A stretch of 25,438 bases of DNA from Candidatus Gallibacteroides avistercoris (GTDB lineage: Bacteria > Bacteroidota > Bacteroidia > Bacteroidales > CHK158-818), in NCBI GenBank assembly GCA_018714665.1, contig DVNA01000174.1:1-25438 (forward strand), read 5' to 3'. Shown here in pieces: positions 14,864 to 24,187 of the stretch. A program made the translations under genes and the position numbers. Under the pieces are notes generated by a model. It was not told the DNA's origin. It saw only the letters and a program-made list of their open reading frames with translations, and made no database searches. How positions within the stretch are numbered: the first letter of the stretch is position 1; the number at the start of each line of letters is the position of its first letter.

Positions 14864-16888
14864 ATGATAGACCAAGCCACCGTAAACCGAATCTTAGACG
14901 CAGCCAACATCCTGGAAGTGGTCTCCGATTTCGTCTCCCTGCGGCGACGGGGTGTCAATTACGTGGGGCTGTGTCCTTTCCACGACGAAAAAACCCCCTC
15001 GTTCAGCGTCTCCCCTTCCAAAGGCATCTGCAAATGTTTCAGTTGCGGCAAAGGAGGCAGCGCAGTACACTTCATCATGGAGCACGAACAGATGTCGTAC
15101 TACGAGGCCCTGAAATACCTGGCCAAGAAATACAACATCGAAGTACAGGAGCGGGAGTTGAGCGACGAAGAAAAAAAGGCCCAGGGCGACCGCGAGAGCA
15201 TGCTGATTCTGAACACCTTTGCCCAAGAGTATTTTTCAAACCTGCTGTTCAACCACATAGACGGCAAATCCATCGGGATGGCCTATTTCCGCGAACGGGG
15301 ATTCCGCGACGACATCATACGAAAATTCAAACTGGGGTACGCCCTCGAACAACGCGATGCCTTCGCTACCGAGGCCCTGAAAGCAGGATACAAAAAAGAG
15401 TACCTCCTCAAAACCGGATTGTGCCTGGAAAGCCAGACCGGGCAGATGAACGACCGTTTCCGGGGCCGGGTCATCTTCCCCGTATTCAGTCTCTCGGGCA
15501 AAGTAATCGCCTTCGGGGGACGCGTACTCAAAAAAACGGATAAAACGGCCAAATACGTCAACTCGCCCGAATCGGAAGTGTACCACAAAAGCAACGAACT
15601 CTATGGCATCTTCCAGGCCAAGCAGGCGATCGTCAAGAACGACAAATGCTTCCTGGTAGAGGGCTATACCGACGTGCTCTCCATGCACCAGGCAGGCATA
15701 GAAAACGTCGTGGCCTCTTCGGGTACCTCCCTGACAGCCGGACAGATACGGCTCATACACCGCTTTACCGACAACATAACAGTACTGTACGACGGAGACA
15801 GCGCCGGCATCAAAGCCTCCCTGCGAGGCATTGACCTGATCCTGAAAGAGGGGATGAACATCAAAGTGGTACTGCTGCCCGACGGAGACGACCCCGACTC
15901 CTTCTCCAAGAAACAGAGCGCCGCATCGTTTACCGAGTACATCAACTCGCACGAAACCGATTTCATCCGGTTCAAGACCAACCTGCTGTTGGAGTCGGCA
16001 GGAGAAGACCCCATCCAGCGGGCCTCCCTGATCAGCGACACCGTACAGAGCATCGCCATCATCCCCGATACCATTGTCCGGTCGGTCTATATCAAGGAGT
16101 GCAGCCGGCTGCTCGACGTAGATGAACAGGTTCTGATCAAAGAGGTCAACAAAACCCGATACCGTCAAATACAAAAAGAGAAAGAGGAAATTACCCCCCT
16201 CCCTCCGGGACAAGAGAGCGAAACCATCAACGAGGCCATTGCCCAGAAAATCCAGACGGCACAACCCACTGACTCTTTCCAGAAAGAAAATTCTCCCGCT
16301 CAACCCGTCCCGTCTTCCCCCCTCGACCGGTATGAACGGACACTGATCCGGTACGTGGTACGCTATGGAGAAGATATATTGTTTACCGTAACCGAAGAGG
16401 AGGGTGAAGAACCGGCGCAATACCGGGTAGCCTCCTACATCGAAAAAGAGCTGCAAGGGGACGACATCTCCCTGCAAAACTCCCTTTACGCCCAGATACT
16501 GGAAGAGGCCTGCCAACACATCGCCTCCGAAGAGAATTTTTGCTGCGAACGGTATTTCATCTCCCACCCGGAGAATCCCGTCAGCCAACTGGCAGTAGAT
16601 CTGGTCAGCGAAAAATACCAACTCAGCAAATACCATTCCAAATTCCAGAAGATAGAGACCGAGCGGGAGCAGTTGTACCATCTGGTACCCCGTGCCATCT
16701 TCGAGTTGAAAGATGCCATCATCAAACAAGAGCGGAAGCGACTGAACGAGCAGCTGAAAAAGGCCTCCTCGGAAAACGACTTCGAGAAAATCCGCCAAAC
16801 GATGGAAGAAATAGCCCGGCTCGACGAGATCAAAGCCATCCTGGCCAAAGAGTTAGGCGAACGGATTATCATAAAACCCAACATATAG
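14864..16888 (+). CDS. dnaG: DNA primase DnaG
   Basis: A 674-residue replication primase that makes RNA primers on single-stranded DNA with the DnaB helicase. The N-terminal CHC2 zinc-binding domain has Cys37, His40, Cys58 and Cys61. The RNA-polymerase basic subdomain follows (DRFRGRVIFPVFSLSGKVIAFGGR, KYVNSPESEVYHKS), then the TOPRIM centre with Glu266 in EGYTD and Asp310/Asp312 in YDGDSAG. From about residue 430 a low-complexity Pro/Gln/Glu linker leads to a helical C-terminal region (about 485-674) that should hold the DnaB-binding domain. Somewhat longer than the 580-residue E. coli enzyme, with the extra length in linker and C-terminus. It is not beside rpsU or rpoD as in E. coli; a phosphodiesterase gene follows after 7 bases. 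Confidence 0.97.
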   Translation: MIDQATVNRILDAANILEVVSDFVSLRRRGVNYVGLCPFHDEKTPSFSVSPSKGICKCFSCGKGGSAVHFIMEHEQMSYYEALKYLAKKYNIEVQERELSDEEKKAQGDRESMLILNTFAQEYFSNLLFNHIDGKSIGMAYFRERGFRDDIIRKFKLGYALEQRDAFATEALKAGYKKEYLLKTGLCLESQTGQMNDRFRGRVIFPVFSLSGKVIAFGGRVLKKTDKTAKYVNSPESEVYHKSNELYGIFQAKQAIVKNDKCFLVEGYTDVLSMHQAGIENVVASSGTSLTAGQIRLIHRFTDNITVLYDGDSAGIKASLRGIDLILKEGMNIKVVLLPDGDDPDSFSKKQSAASFTEYINSHETDFIRFKTNLLLESAGEDPIQRASLISDTVQSIAIIPDTIVRSVYIKECSRLLDVDEQVLIKEVNKTRYRQIQKEKEEITPLPPGQESETINEAIAQKIQTAQPTDSFQKENSPAQPVPSSPLDRYERTLIRYVVRYGEDILFTVTEEEGEEPAQYRVASYIEKELQGDDISLQNSLYAQILEEACQHIASEENFCCERYFISHPENPVSQLAVDLVSEKYQLSKYHSKFQKIETEREQLYHLVPRAIFELKDAIIKQERKRLNEQLKKASSENDFEKIRQTMEEIARLDEIKAILAKELGERIIIKPNI

Positions 16889-16895
16889 CACACAC

Positions 16896-17675
16896 ATGAT
16901 GAAAAGAAAAACCTTTACCCTTATCGCTCTCGGCGTACTCGTGGCAGCCACAAGCACACTATCGGCCAAAACCAAGGTCATTGCCCACCGCGGATACTGG
17001 AAAACCGACGGATCGGCACAAAACTCACTCACCTCGTTACGCAAGGCAAACGCCATCAAAACCTACGGCAGCGAACTGGATGTATGGCTCTCTACCGACG
17101 GCGTACCGGTTGTAACGCACGACCGTACCATTACCCCCAACAAACTGGTAATCGAATATACCCCCTACGCCGTATTGAAAGGCATCAAACTGTCGAACGG
17201 CGAAACAGTTCCCTCCCTGCAAGAGTACCTGACCGTTGCCAAACAGTGCCAGGATACCAAACTGATTATCGAACTGAAATCCCACTCCACCCCCGAAAAA
17301 GAGACCCGCTTAGCCGAAAAGGTTGTAGAGATGGTCAAAATCAACGGGTTGGAAAACAAAGCAGAATACATCGCATTCAGCCTACACATGACCAAAGAGC
17401 TGATACGGCTGGCCCCCAAAGCCGATGTCTTTTACCTAAACGGCGACCTCTCGCCCCAGGAGCTGAAAGCAATCGGCTGTGCCGGACTCGACTACCACCT
17501 GGGGGTCATGCAAAAGAACGAAAACTGGTTTAAAGAGGCGCACGAATTAGGACTCAAAGTCAATATCTGGACCGTAAATACCCGGGAAGATATGCAATAT
17601 TGCATCGACAAGGGGGCAGACTTTATCACCACCGACCAGCCCGAACTTTTACAAGAGGTACTCAAAGATAACTGA
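16896..17675 (+). CDS. Exported glycerophosphodiester phosphodiesterase (GDPD family)
   Basis: A 259-residue protein with a signal peptide (MMKRKTFTLIALGVLVAATSTLSA) and one GDPD TIM-barrel domain. Catalytic and metal-binding positions are clear: His31-Arg32-Gly33, Glu60 and Asp62 in GSELDVWLSTDG, His75 in VVTHD, and the inner-strand IIELK. The family hydrolyses deacylated phospholipids to glycerol-3-phosphate and an alcohol; a periplasmic location is expected. Some GDPD proteins act on other phosphodiesters, so the substrate is open. ATGs at 16896 and 16899 are both possible starts. The gene begins 7 bases after dnaG and is very likely co-transcribed with it. Confidence 0.93.
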   Translation: MMKRKTFTLIALGVLVAATSTLSAKTKVIAHRGYWKTDGSAQNSLTSLRKANAIKTYGSELDVWLSTDGVPVVTHDRTITPNKLVIEYTPYAVLKGIKLSNGETVPSLQEYLTVAKQCQDTKLIIELKSHSTPEKETRLAEKVVEMVKINGLENKAEYIAFSLHMTKELIRLAPKADVFYLNGDLSPQELKAIGCAGLDYHLGVMQKNENWFKEAHELGLKVNIWTVNTREDMQYCIDKGADFITTDQPELLQEVLKDN

Positions 17676-17826
17676 CAAGTGCAGATTGTCCTTCCCCCGA
17701 TATCAAAGGATTGCCTTTTATATCCATTAACACCGCAGCCGTCTCTTTTTGAGATTTACTACAAAAATTAAACAACTGCTTTGCAATCATTAAGAGCTAT
17801 TTCAAAAAAAGAGTCCCCCCGTTTTG

Positions 17827-17834
17827 CATCTTTG
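17827..17834 (+). promoter_or_regulatory. Probable -7 promoter box CATCTTTG for the M3 peptidase gene
   Basis: One mismatch (C for T at the first base) to TAnnTTTG, in the context ATCTTTGCAG that is common at Bacteroidota promoters, 23 bases before the ATG at 17858. The rest of the 182-base gap after the GDPD gene (17676-17857) shows no gene and no convincing terminator. Confidence 0.45.
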
Positions 17835-17857
17835 CAGTCCAAACAGAAAAGAGTTAT

Positions 17858-19948
17858 ATGCGACAACTATTTTTTATCATTACCCTATTATTTACCAACA
17901 ATATGATACAAGCCTCCAATCCGTTTCTGTCCAAATACAGAACGCCATACAGCACAGCCCCGTTCGACAAGATAAAGACGGAGCATTACGAACCGGCTTT
18001 TGAAGCAGGTATTCGGCAACACCAGCAGGAGATCGACGCCATTGTCAACCAGCGCTCCACCCCCACTTTTGAGAACACCATCGAGGCCTTAGACCGTTCG
18101 GGCGACCTCCTCACCCGGGTAAGCAGCGTCTTCTTCGCCCTGCTAAGCGCCGAAAGCAACGACGAGATGATGGAGATATCCCAACGCATCTCGCCCAAAC
18201 TGTCCGAACACAGCAACAACATCAACCTGAACGAAGGACTGTTCCAACGGGTAAAAGCGGTGTACGACAACCGGGAGGAGATGAACCTGACGCCCGAGCA
18301 GACCATGCTGCTGACCGAAACCTACAACGGATTCGTCCGCAGCGGGGCCAACCTTTCGGGAACGGACAAGGAGAGATACCGGCAGCTAAGCAGCGAACTC
18401 AGCCAACTGACCCTCACCTTCGGCCAGAACGTATTGAAAGAGACCAACCGCTTCTCCATGCTGCTGACCGACAAAAAGGAGCTCGAAGGATTGCCGCAAG
18501 ACATCATCGAGGCAGCCGCAGAGCTGGCGCGAGAAGAGGGCAAAGAGGGATGGCTGTTCAACCTCTCCTATCCCAGTTACGTCCCCTTTATGAAATACTC
18601 GTCCCGGCGCGACCTGCGCGAAAAGATGTACCGGGCCTACAACTCCCGCTGTACCGGCGGCGAGTACAACAACCTGGACATCATGAAACGAATAGCCGAA
18701 GTACGGTTGGAAATAGCCCGCTTGATGGGCAAAAACACCTACGCCGAATATGCCCTGGAACGGCGCATGGCACAAAACAGCCAGAACGTTTACAACCTGC
18801 TCAACCAACTGTTGGAAGCCTATACCCCCACCGCCCTGCAAGAGGTAAAAGAGGTGCAGGGATTCGCCATCGGCAAGGAAGGCAGGAACATCACGCTGAT
18901 GCCGTGGGACTGGTCCTACTATGCCGATAAACTGAAAGATGCCAAATACGACCTCAACGACGAAATGCTGAAACCCTATTTCGAGCTGGAAAATGTCAAA
19001 AAGGGAATCTTCGGCCTGGCTACCGACCTCTACGGCATCACCTTCCAGAAGAACGAGGCAATACCCGTTTACCATCCCGAGGTAGAGGCCTTCGAAGTAA
19101 AAGATGCCGACGGCCGGATGCTGGCCATATTATACACCGATTTCCATCCCAGAAGCGGCAAACGCAGCGGGGCCTGGATGACCGAATTCAAAGGACAATG
19201 GCGCGAGAAGAACGGCGAAGACAGCCGCCCACACATCACCATCGTAATGAATTTCTCCCGCCCATCGGGGAACCAGCCGGCACTCCTGACCTACGACGAA
19301 GTGGAGACGTTCATCCACGAGTTCGGGCACGCCCTGCACGGGATGTTTGCCAACACCACCTATCCCTCGCTTTCGGGGACAAACGTTTATCGCGACTTCG
19401 TGGAACTCCCCTCCCAAATCATGGAAAACTGGCTGAGTGAGAAAGATTTCCTGGACCGCTTTGCCGTACATTACCAGAGCGGCGAGAAGATTCCCGAAGC
19501 ACTGGTCCAGAAAATCCGGGATGCCGGTAACTTCAACGTCGGTTACGCCTGCCTGCGCCAGCTCAGTTTCGGGCTGCTCGACATGGCCTGGCACACCATC
19601 ACCGCTCCCATCGACACGGATGTAGCCACCTTCGAGAAAAAGGCCACCGCCTCCACCCAGATATTGCCTGCGGTAGAGGGAGCCGTTACCGGTGCACAAT
19701 TCAGCCACATCTTTTCAGGCGGATATGCTGCCGGATATTACAGCTACAAATGGGCCGAAGTACTCGATGCCGATGCCTTCGCCCTGTTCAAGGAACGAGG
19801 AATATTCGATAAAGAGACAGCCACATCGTTTCGCAAGAACATCCTCGAAAAGGGTGGAACCGAACCGCCCATGGAGCTTTACAAACGTTTCCGCGGAAGC
19901 GAACCCTCCATCGAGGCCCTGATGAGAAGAGACGGCATCCTCCCATAA
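17858..19948 (+). CDS. dcp: Exported M3-family zinc metallopeptidase (peptidyl-dipeptidase Dcp-like)
   Basis: A 696-residue peptidase of the thimet-oligopeptidase/Dcp family. An N-terminal signal peptide (MRQLFFIITLLFTNNMIQA) suggests export, unlike cytoplasmic E. coli Dcp. The zinc site is complete: His487, Glu488 and His491 in HEFGHALH, and Glu516 in FVELPSQIMENW, with the 29-residue spacing seen in Dcp. The substrate-binding GYYSYKWAEVLDADAF loop near residue 630 is present. The family cleaves short peptides, Dcp removing C-terminal dipeptides; the alternative, oligopeptidase A, is close and cannot be fully excluded. The gene is monocistronic, with its own promoter candidate and a strong terminator downstream at 20005-20056. 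Confidence 0.9.
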   Translation: MRQLFFIITLLFTNNMIQASNPFLSKYRTPYSTAPFDKIKTEHYEPAFEAGIRQHQQEIDAIVNQRSTPTFENTIEALDRSGDLLTRVSSVFFALLSAESNDEMMEISQRISPKLSEHSNNINLNEGLFQRVKAVYDNREEMNLTPEQTMLLTETYNGFVRSGANLSGTDKERYRQLSSELSQLTLTFGQNVLKETNRFSMLLTDKKELEGLPQDIIEAAAELAREEGKEGWLFNLSYPSYVPFMKYSSRRDLREKMYRAYNSRCTGGEYNNLDIMKRIAEVRLEIARLMGKNTYAEYALERRMAQNSQNVYNLLNQLLEAYTPTALQEVKEVQGFAIGKEGRNITLMPWDWSYYADKLKDAKYDLNDEMLKPYFELENVKKGIFGLATDLYGITFQKNEAIPVYHPEVEAFEVKDADGRMLAILYTDFHPRSGKRSGAWMTEFKGQWREKNGEDSRPHITIVMNFSRPSGNQPALLTYDEVETFIHEFGHALHGMFANTTYPSLSGTNVYRDFVELPSQIMENWLSEKDFLDRFAVHYQSGEKIPEALVQKIRDAGNFNVGYACLRQLSFGLLDMAWHTITAPIDTDVATFEKKATASTQILPAVEGAVTGAQFSHIFSGGYAAGYYSYKWAEVLDADAFALFKERGIFDKETATSFRKNILEKGGTEPPMELYKRFRGSEPSIEALMRRDGILP

Positions 19949-20004
19949 TCCTTCCCGGAAAGAATTTTCAATCCTGGGTCAAGCGCCAGAAGGCCTCTAT
20001 CCAG

Positions 20005-20056
20005 GCCAAATAAAAAAGCAGCTCCCGCACAAGCGAGGGCTGCTTTTTTATTTGGC
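20005..20056. terminator. Bidirectional rho-independent terminator between the M3 peptidase gene and pgi
   Basis: Perfect 18-base arms, GCCAAATAAAAAAGCAGC at 20005-20022 and its complement at 20039-20056, with partial further pairing inside. The A-tract and T-tract within the arms give a U-run on either strand, so it should end transcription of both convergent genes. A small GGCCT/AGGCC repeat touches its left edge. Confidence 0.93.
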
Positions 20057-20068
20057 ATATCCTACCGA

Positions 20069-21412
20069 TTACAATTTTGCTTTGATCGCTTTCGATTCAG
20101 CTTCGTATCCGGGTTTGTCGAGCAAGGCAAACATATTCTTCTTGTAAGCCTCTACCCCCGGTTGGTCAAACGGATTTACCCCCAGCAGGTATCCGCTGAT
20201 GCCGCAAGCCTTTTCAAAGAAATAGATCAACTGACCCAAACAATATTCCGTAATGGCCGGTATCTCTATCTTGATGTTGGGGACACCACCGTCCACGTGA
20301 GCGATTTGTGTGCCCAGTTCTGCCATCTTGTTTACCTGATCTACCCGTTTCCCGGCCAGGAAGTTCAACCCGTCGAGGTTCTCTTCGTCCGAAGGAATAA
20401 CTACTTCGTGTTCCATGTTCATCACCGACAAAACGGTTTCAAAGATGGTACGTTCGCCCTCCTGTATCCATTGTCCCATGGAGTGCAGGTCGGTCGTAAA
20501 GTCTACGGCAGCCGGGAAGATTCCCAGATGGTCTTTTCCTTCGCTTTCACCGTACAACTGTTTCCACCATTCGGCAAAAAAGTGCAGTTTGGGGTTGAAG
20601 TTGGCCAATATCTCCGTTTTCTTGCCAGCCTTGTACAACGCATTGCGGGTAGCCGCATAGATGGCTGCCGGATTCTGGGCAAAGGGAACCTGGTCGCCAC
20701 ACAGTTTTTCCATTTCAACCGCACCGGCCACCAGTTTACGTATATCGAAACCGGCTACGGCAATCGGCAACAAACCTACCGGAGTAAGTACAGAGAAGCG
20801 CCCTCCTACATTGTCGGGAATGACAAACGTCTTGTATCCCTCCATCGTGGCCAACTTGCGCAATGCTCCTTTGGAGGCATCGGTAATGGCAACAATCCGT
20901 TTCTTGGCCACCTCTTTGCCGACCTGATTTTCCAGCTGTTTTTTCAACAGACGGAATGCAATGGCCGGTTCGGTCGTCGTACCCGATTTCGAGATATTGA
21001 TAATACCAAACGATTTATTTTTGAGAATCTCCTGCAATTCGTACAGATAATCTTCTCCGATATTTTGTCCGGCATAGAGCACAATCGGGTTCTTCTTGTC
21101 AGCACTCATCCAGACAAAGGTATTCGACAATGCATCGATCACGGCCTTTGCTCCCAGATAGCTACCGCCTATACCGATAACCACCACTGCCTCGCATTGG
21201 CTCCGCAGGCTTTCTGCCGTAGCTTCAATATCACTCAAATGGGCTTCACTAATCGACGAAGGCAGGTGCAACCAACCCAGGAAATCATTTCCTTTACCTT
21301 TTCCCGATTCCAACAAAGCAGTACTCTCTTCTGCCTTTGCTGCATACGCATAGACCTCATCCCGGGTAACACAACCCAGCGCTTTGTCTATTGACAATTT
21401 TATTGTTTCCAT
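20069..21412 (-). CDS. pgi: Glucose-6-phosphate isomerase
   Basis: A 447-residue isomerase interconverting glucose-6-phosphate and fructose-6-phosphate, of the short bacterial type (Bacillus-like, about 450) rather than the 549-residue E. coli type. Two SIS folds are visible: VVVIGIGGSYLGAKA (76-90) and the phosphate-binding SKSGTTTEPA (141-150). Catalytic positions include Glu289 in YGESEGK, His310 in DLHSMGQ, and the Lys-rich segment after NPFDQPGVEAYKK near the C-terminus; VGGRFSVLTPVG is also diagnostic. It is the last gene of the lysS-gpsA-pgi run, 31 bases after gpsA, and ends 12 bases from the shared terminator. Confidence 0.97.
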   Translation of the reverse strand: METIKLSIDKALGCVTRDEVYAYAAKAEESTALLESGKGKGNDFLGWLHLPSSISEAHLSDIEATAESLRSQCEAVVVIGIGGSYLGAKAVIDALSNTFVWMSADKKNPIVLYAGQNIGEDYLYELQEILKNKSFGIINISKSGTTTEPAIAFRLLKKQLENQVGKEVAKKRIVAITDASKGALRKLATMEGYKTFVIPDNVGGRFSVLTPVGLLPIAVAGFDIRKLVAGAVEMEKLCGDQVPFAQNPAAIYAATRNALYKAGKKTEILANFNPKLHFFAEWWKQLYGESEGKDHLGIFPAAVDFTTDLHSMGQWIQEGERTIFETVLSVMNMEHEVVIPSDEENLDGLNFLAGKRVDQVNKMAELGTQIAHVDGGVPNIKIEIPAITEYCLGQLIYFFEKACGISGYLLGVNPFDQPGVEAYKKNMFALLDKPGYEAESKAIKAKL

Positions 21413-21443
21413 ATCTTCTGAGGAATTAAAAATTTACCAGTTT

Positions 21444-22439
21444 TTATTTGAACGTTTGAGACAAAGCCTCGACCTGGCTCTCTGCAAACTGTTTTTGATA
21501 CAAGATGTTGTAAACGGCTTCCAGAATGGGCATCTCCACCCGGTAATGCTCGTTGATCTCCTTGATACATTTGGTTCCGTAATACCCTTCGACAATCATC
21601 TCCATCTGTATCTGGGCCGCCTTTACCGAATAGCCTTTCCCGATCATGGTCCCGAAATTGTAATTCCGGCTGAATTGCGAATAAGAGGTTACCAACAAGT
21701 CTCCCAGATAGGCCGAATCACAGGTATTCCGTTCGATGGGATGCACCGTATTGACAAAACGGGTCAACTCCTGGATGGCGTTCGATACCAGTACGGCATG
21801 GAAATTATCCCCGTATTTGACCCCGTTGCATATTCCGGCGGCAATGGCATATACGTTTTTAAGTACCGATGCATACTCAATACCTATCACATCATTGGAA
21901 ATAACCGTTTTGATAAAGTGGCAATGCAACAGCGAGGCAAGCATTTCAGCCTTTGCCGTATCCGGACAGGCAATGGTCAGGTACGAAAGTCTTTCGAGCG
22001 CCACCTCCTCGGCATGACAAGGTCCGCCCACTACCGCAATGTTCTCCTGAGGTACCTGATAAAACTCATGCAGGTAATCGGTTACAATCATGTTTTCCTC
22101 CGGAACAATCCCCTTGATGGCCGACAGAATAAGTTTGTCCTTAATCGGGACCTTCAACTTTTTCAAATGGAGTTTCAGATAGGGCGAAGGGGTAACCAGA
22201 ATCAACGTATCAGACTCTTTTACCACCTGATTAAGGCTCGAATAGAAAGTTATCCGGTCAGTATCGAACTGCACGCTGGTCAAATAGGCCGGGTTATGGC
22301 CTACCTTCTGGAACTCCTCTATCCTGTCTTTACGGCGCATATACCAATGGATATGCGAATGGTTTTTAAGCAACAGCTTGGCAATGGCCGTCGCCCAGCT
22401 TCCACCTCCTAAAACCGCTATCTTCCCGGGGAATGCCAT
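21444..22439 (-). CDS. gpsA: NAD(P)H-dependent glycerol-3-phosphate dehydrogenase
   Basis: A 331-residue cytoplasmic enzyme that reduces dihydroxyacetone phosphate to sn-glycerol-3-phosphate for phospholipid synthesis. The N-terminal Rossmann fold begins with IAVLGGGSWATAIAKLL, followed by LSAIKGI (Lys109) and the catalytic Lys194 in ASVLKNVYAIAAGI. The C-terminal helical domain holds CDSAYLGDLLVTSYSQFSRNYNFG, matching the usual GDL..T....SRN signature. Length is normal. It lies 17 bases after lysS and 31 bases before pgi, so all three are probably one transcript. Confidence 0.97.
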   Translation of the reverse strand: MAFPGKIAVLGGGSWATAIAKLLLKNHSHIHWYMRRKDRIEEFQKVGHNPAYLTSVQFDTDRITFYSSLNQVVKESDTLILVTPSPYLKLHLKKLKVPIKDKLILSAIKGIVPEENMIVTDYLHEFYQVPQENIAVVGGPCHAEEVALERLSYLTIACPDTAKAEMLASLLHCHFIKTVISNDVIGIEYASVLKNVYAIAAGICNGVKYGDNFHAVLVSNAIQELTRFVNTVHPIERNTCDSAYLGDLLVTSYSQFSRNYNFGTMIGKGYSVKAAQIQMEMIVEGYYGTKCIKEINEHYRVEMPILEAVYNILYQKQFAESQVEALSQTFK

Positions 22440-22456
22440 ACTCTATCTCTCCCGCA

Positions 22457-24187
22457 CTATTTTTTTGCATTTTCTACCCAACCTGCCACATCGGCCGGAG
22501 CGGGATTCTGCAAATTGAGTTTATATTTCTTATTCAGCCCGCATATCTCCTGATGCAATTTATTGGGATTGGCCTCCCGCAGCGACTCAACGGTCAGGTA
22601 TCCGCCCTTTTGAATCACTTCTACCCACTCCTGAGGGATACCCAACGCTACATATTGGGCCGGACTGTCTTTCTTCTGTGTTTTTTCGGGACGCATTTGC
22701 GGGAAAAGAAGCACCTCCTGGATGGTAGTCTGCCCGGTCATCAGCATCACCAGACGGTCCATTCCGATACCTATCCCACCCGTGGGAGGCATCCCGTATT
22801 CGAGAGCACGCAAGAAATCCTGGTCAATAAACATCGCCTCGTCATCCCCTTTTTCCGACAAGCGCAACTGTTCCTCAAAACGTTCGCGCTGATCTATCGG
22901 GTCATTCAACTCAGAATAAGAATTAGCCAACTCCTTGCCGTTCACCATCAACTCGAACCGTTCGGTCAGTTGCGGATTGTTGCGGTGGCGCTTGGTAAGG
23001 GGCGACATCTCGATGGGATAATCGGTAATAAAGGTAGGCTGGATATAGTTGCCTTCGCATTTTTCCCCGAAGATTTCGTCTATAAGTTTTCCCTTGCCCA
23101 TGGTTTCGTCCACCTCGATATTCAACTGCCGGCAAACTTCCCTCAACTGGGGTTCGTCCATACCGGTAATATCGATTCCGGTAAACTCCTTGATGGAATC
23201 GGTCATGGTAATCCTTTTGAAGGGAGCCTTAAAACTGATTACGTTATCGCCCATCTTTACCTCGGTGGTTCCGTTGGTAGCCAGACAGGTCTTTTCGAGC
23301 ATCTCTTCGGTGAACTTCATCATCCAGTTGTAGTCCTTATAGGCCACATACAACTCCATCACGGTAAATTCGGGGTTGTGCGTACGGTCCATCCCTTCGT
23401 TGCGGAAATCCCGTGAAAATTCATATACCCCTTCAAAACCGCCCACAATAAGGCGTTTCAAGTAAAGTTCGTTGGCAATACGCAGGTATAGCGGGATGTT
23501 CAACGTATTGTGATGAGTAATAAAAGGCCGAGCCGAAGCGCCGCCCGGGATGGATTGCAAAACGGGAGTATCCACTTCGATGTAGCCGTGCGCGTTCATA
23601 AATTCGCGCATGGCATTGAACACCTTGGTCCGTTTGAGGAAAATCTCTTTTACCCCGTCATTGACAATCAGATCGACATAACGCTGGCGATACCGCAATT
23701 CCGGATCGGTAAAGGCATCATACGCCACGCCGTCTTTCATTTTGACAACAGGCAGCGGTCGCAACGATTTCGAGAGGATGGTCAACTCCTGGGCGTGAAC
23801 GGTAATTTCGCCCATCTGCGTACGGAACACGAAACCCTTGATCCCAACGAAATCTCCTATGTCGGTCAATTTCTTGAAAACCGTATTGTACAGTTCCTTA
23901 TCTTCACCGGGGCACAAGTCGTCGCGCGAAATATACACCTGTATCCTCCCCTCCGAATCCTGCAATTCGATAAAAGAGGCCTTACCCATGATGCGGCGGC
24001 TCATGATACGTCCGGCAATAACTACCTGCCGGGGAGCGTCGTCATCCTTGAAAGAGGCTTTTATCTCTTTGGTATAGGCCGTTACCTTGTATTCGGCAGC
24101 CGGATAGGGGTCTATCCCCAATTGGCGCATCTGGTCAAGACTGTTGCGTCTGATAATCTCTTGTTCGCTTAAATCCAATGAACTCAT
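22457..24187 (-). CDS. lysS: Lysyl-tRNA synthetase, class II, with C-terminal extension
   Basis: A 576-residue class II lysyl-tRNA synthetase, charging tRNA-Lys with lysine. The N-terminal OB-fold anticodon-binding domain spans about 55-140 (VVIAGRIMSRRIMGKASFIELQD). The catalytic domain has motif 2 at 258-275 (SRDFRNEGMDRTHNPEFT) and motif 3 at 469-486 (TGGIGIGMDRLVMLMTGQ). The usual bacterial enzyme, about 505 residues, ends soon after LFPQMRPE (494-501); here about 66 more residues follow (510-576), with a GGYLTVESLREANPNKLHQEICG helical-hairpin look, possibly an RNA-binding helix-hairpin-helix element. Its promoter candidate is at 24281-24288. gpsA follows after 17 bases. Confidence 0.97.
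   Translation of the reverse strand: MSSLDLSEQEIIRRNSLDQMRQLGIDPYPAAEYKVTAYTKEIKASFKDDDAPRQVVIAGRIMSRRIMGKASFIELQDSEGRIQVYISRDDLCPGEDKELYNTVFKKLTDIGDFVGIKGFVFRTQMGEITVHAQELTILSKSLRPLPVVKMKDGVAYDAFTDPELRYRQRYVDLIVNDGVKEIFLKRTKVFNAMREFMNAHGYIEVDTPVLQSIPGGASARPFITHHNTLNIPLYLRIANELYLKRLIVGGFEGVYEFSRDFRNEGMDRTHNPEFTVMELYVAYKDYNWMMKFTEEMLEKTCLATNGTTEVKMGDNVISFKAPFKRITMTDSIKEFTGIDITGMDEPQLREVCRQLNIEVDETMGKGKLIDEIFGEKCEGNYIQPTFITDYPIEMSPLTKRHRNNPQLTERFELMVNGKELANSYSELNDPIDQRERFEEQLRLSEKGDDEAMFIDQDFLRALEYGMPPTGGIGIGMDRLVMLMTGQTTIQEVLLFPQMRPEKTQKKDSPAQYVALGIPQEWVEVIQKGGYLTVESLREANPNKLHQEICGLNKKYKLNLQNPAPADVAGWVENAKK

Noticed and set aside
15236..16798. A 520-codon open frame antisense to dnaG
   Set aside because: The sequence is Phe/Val/Gly-rich with no recognisable domain, and the opposite strand encodes complete DnaG motifs. 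It is a shadow.
17676..17740. A possible terminator after the GDPD gene (TCCTT/AAGGA followed by TTTT)
   Set aside because: The stem is only five bases with a loop of about twelve; too weak to call.
20162..21394. A 410-codon open frame antisense to pgi
   Set aside because: It has no family features, no start-site signals, and mirrors a complete Pgi.
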